NCBI GenBank assembly: GCA_010909725.1
Contig: JAACMV010000030.1
Coordinates: 186,001 to 250,000, forward strand
Reading direction: 5' to 3'
DNA length: 64,000 nucleotides
From: Picochlorum sp. 'celeri'
Taxonomy: Eukaryota; Chlorophyta; Trebouxiophyceae
Positions 62,703 through 64,000 of the stretch are shown here, piece after piece. The position numbers were made by a program, and so were the translations under genes. The notes under the pieces were generated by a model that did no database searches, was not told where the DNA came from, and worked only from the letters and a program-made list of their open reading frames with translations. Within the stretch, counting starts at the first letter, position 1, and each line of letters begins with the position of its first letter.

Positions 62703-64000
62703 ATGAGGCTGGAGGAAAAGGATGAGGATACACTGATGACGATGGATAGGTTGTTGGTTGACGTGTTGTTGCCAACGAATTGTGGAACAGAAGGGACTCG
62801 ACGGGGTCCCGTGGAATTGGATCCAGAACTCTTGTATGGAGATTTTTCATATAATCAAGGCGATATAGGGCGAGACGAACCAAATGACGTTGTGTCTGTG
62901 CAACAAAAGGTGTCTCGTGTGCAGAGCAGAAACCACACGGAGAGTCGTGGTGATGGTTGCCTTGAAGGAAGGATTGGTACGCGCGTGTATCACGATGGTA
63001 TAGTAGATGCAAAACATTCGAGTCGATTGAAAGAGAGATTGGAAGAGTTGAGGAGAGAACGGGATGGGAAGGAAATGAAAGAGTGTACGTTTAGGCCAAA
63101 GGTTGGGAGGGGACCGAGGGAGGGTGTGTGTTGCAATGGTGCGGAGAGGTATATGATTCGATCGGGTAAGAGGGAGAAGGATGTTCAGAGATGGAAAGAG
63201 GAGGAGGAGGCTCGGTTGAAGGAGGAGTGTACGTTTGTTCCATTGTTGAGAGAGGACTCGGTGAAGAAGGAGCTGGGTGCGAGGGGTGTTTTCAAGGTAC
63301 CTATCCAGAATCGTTTGGCAACGGAGAGGAGGAGAAAGGAAGAGCGATTGCAGAAGGTCAAGGAAAAGGTGGATGCCGATGTGACGTTTCAGCCAAAGAT
63401 TGATCTCATGTCGAGAAGGATTGCAGAGAGGCGAAAGGAGAGGGGCGTGCGGGTGTGTCGGAAGGATTGCCATGTTCCGGAGGAATCCTCCGGGGAGCCG
63501 CGGTTTCGATGTGCGAAGAGTGACAAAATTCTGGAGAAGAGTGAAACCATTCCGTTAGATTTCAAAGAGAGGCAGGAGTATTTTTCGAACAAGTATAGGG
63601 AGAAGCAGGAAGAAGGCAAGAGGAGAGAGGAGTCTACAAAAAGCACGGGAAGACCTGCGAAAATCCCGGCAGAGTTGTTGATAGGATCAGAGAGATTGGT
63701 ACGTCAAATGTTGGAAAGTGAGGAGGAGCGAATAGAGAGAATGTGCTTTGGCGAGCATCGTCGGATTGAAGAACAGAGGCGACAGAGGAAAAAGGAGTTG
63801 GAGTCTCAGTTTCGATTCAAGCCAGAGTTGAATAAACGATCGCTTGAGATGAGCAAGGATGCTCAGAATGTGGTACCAAGGTTTCAAAAGGATTTGGAAA
63901 CGTACAAGAGCGAAAAATATCGCGACTGTACGTTTCAACCAGATGTATCAAAACCACGAGTGTATGGGTATCATGATGTGTATCAAGTTCCTCAGGGGCA
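62703..64000 (+). CDS. ECTFxP-repeat protein, probable ciliary, 3' end beyond window
   Basis: Open from ATG 62703 to the window end, 432 residues and unfinished. Highly charged with helical Glu/Arg/Lys tracts. A motif recurs near 63081 (ECTFRPKV), 63223 (ECTFVPLL), 63375 (DVTFQPKI), 63810 (FRFKPEL) and 63928 (DCTFQPDV). Repeats of this E-C-T-F-x-P form are seen in flagellar and basal-body-associated proteins of algae and protists, so a ciliary role is likely but not shown. Confidence 0.75.
   Translation, partial: MRLEEKDEDTLMTMDRLLVDVLLPTNCGTEGTRRGPVELDPELLYGDFSYNQGDIGRDEPNDVVSVQQKVSRVQSRNHTESRGDGCLEGRIGTRVYHDGIVDAKHSSRLKERLEELRRERDGKEMKECTFRPKVGRGPREGVCCNGAERYMIRSGKREKDVQRWKEEEEARLKEECTFVPLLREDSVKKELGARGVFKVPIQNRLATERRRKEERLQKVKEKVDADVTFQPKIDLMSRRIAERRKERGVRVCRKDCHVPEESSGEPRFRCAKSDKILEKSETIPLDFKERQEYFSNKYREKQEEGKRREESTKSTGRPAKIPAELLIGSERLVRQMLESEEERIERMCFGEHRRIEEQRRQRKKELESQFRFKPELNKRSLEMSKDAQNVVPRFQKDLETYKSEKYRDCTFQPDVSKPRVYGYHDVYQVPQG

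Noticed and set aside
1..64000. CRISPR arrays, insertion sequences or viral genes
   Set aside because: No repeat-spacer arrays, transposase, integrase, reverse transcriptase or capsid-like frames seen.

Overview
The window is nuclear DNA of a photosynthetic, probably flagellated green alga. Spliceosomal introns, a 15.5K snRNP protein, U2AF35, EB1, ARP4 and RRP5 make it eukaryotic. The plastid proteins (ELIP-type protein, GRXS16-type glutaredoxin, TAAC-type ADP/ATP carrier) and plant-type families (class II trehalose-phosphate synthase, MORN-repeat PIP5K, prenylated MUB, UBP3/4-type protease, Ser-Pro-rich linkers) place it in the green lineage. A protein with ECTFxP-type repeats suggests cilia. 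A permuted tRNA gene, known from small algae such as prasinophytes and Cyanidioschyzon, suggests an early-diverging lineage. The species cannot be named from the sequence.

The genome is compact: about 44 protein genes in 64 kb, often separated by 7 to 60 bp where convergent. I could place 32 introns from reading-frame continuity and family alignment. Most are 62 to 120 bp, and the largest is 780 bp. Donors favour GTRYGT (27 of 32 have C or T at +4) and acceptors are usually CAG. First exons are often tiny (15 to 27 nt), so many true starts lie upstream of the long open frame.

Layout. 0-4.8 kb: secreted Cys-rich protein, a mosaic trypsin/PAN/Pro-rich/trefoil protein, V-ATPase subunit c. 5-16 kb: metabolism, with EF-hand proline dehydrogenase, two HAD hydrolases, a fused AdoMet decarboxylase-ornithine decarboxylase, a complex I CX9C subunit and class II TPS. 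16-20 kb: tandem papain-like proteases, then a permuted tRNA-Gly(GCC) on the minus strand. 20-27 kb: ELIP, TPR/PRMT-like protein, helical-repeat protein, secreted subtilisin with a lectin domain. 27.2-28.7 kb: a stretch without a convincing gene. 28.7-49.5 kb: a dense housekeeping block (SLX9, RabGGTase alpha, ARP4 with SNU13 nested antisense in an intron, SDR, PLAC8, GRXS16, UBP3, eL20, U2AF35, TraB, atypical SDR, QCR9, EB1, TAAC, PIP5K, MUB). 49.5-64 kb: RRP5 without its C-terminal HAT repeats, an AsmA-like protein, a degenerate PP2C, a Cid1-type nucleotidyltransferase, an MTM1-type carrier and the 5' part of the ECTF-repeat protein.

The genes form no single pathway; they are a normal mixed eukaryotic neighbourhood. 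The strongest unusual signals are the permuted tRNA, the polyamine-enzyme fusion, the nested SNU13, the RRP5 lacking its HAT domain, the 5' splice-site preference, and several likely pseudo-enzymes. Exon coordinates are read by eye from splice consensus and frame; no alignment or expression data were available.
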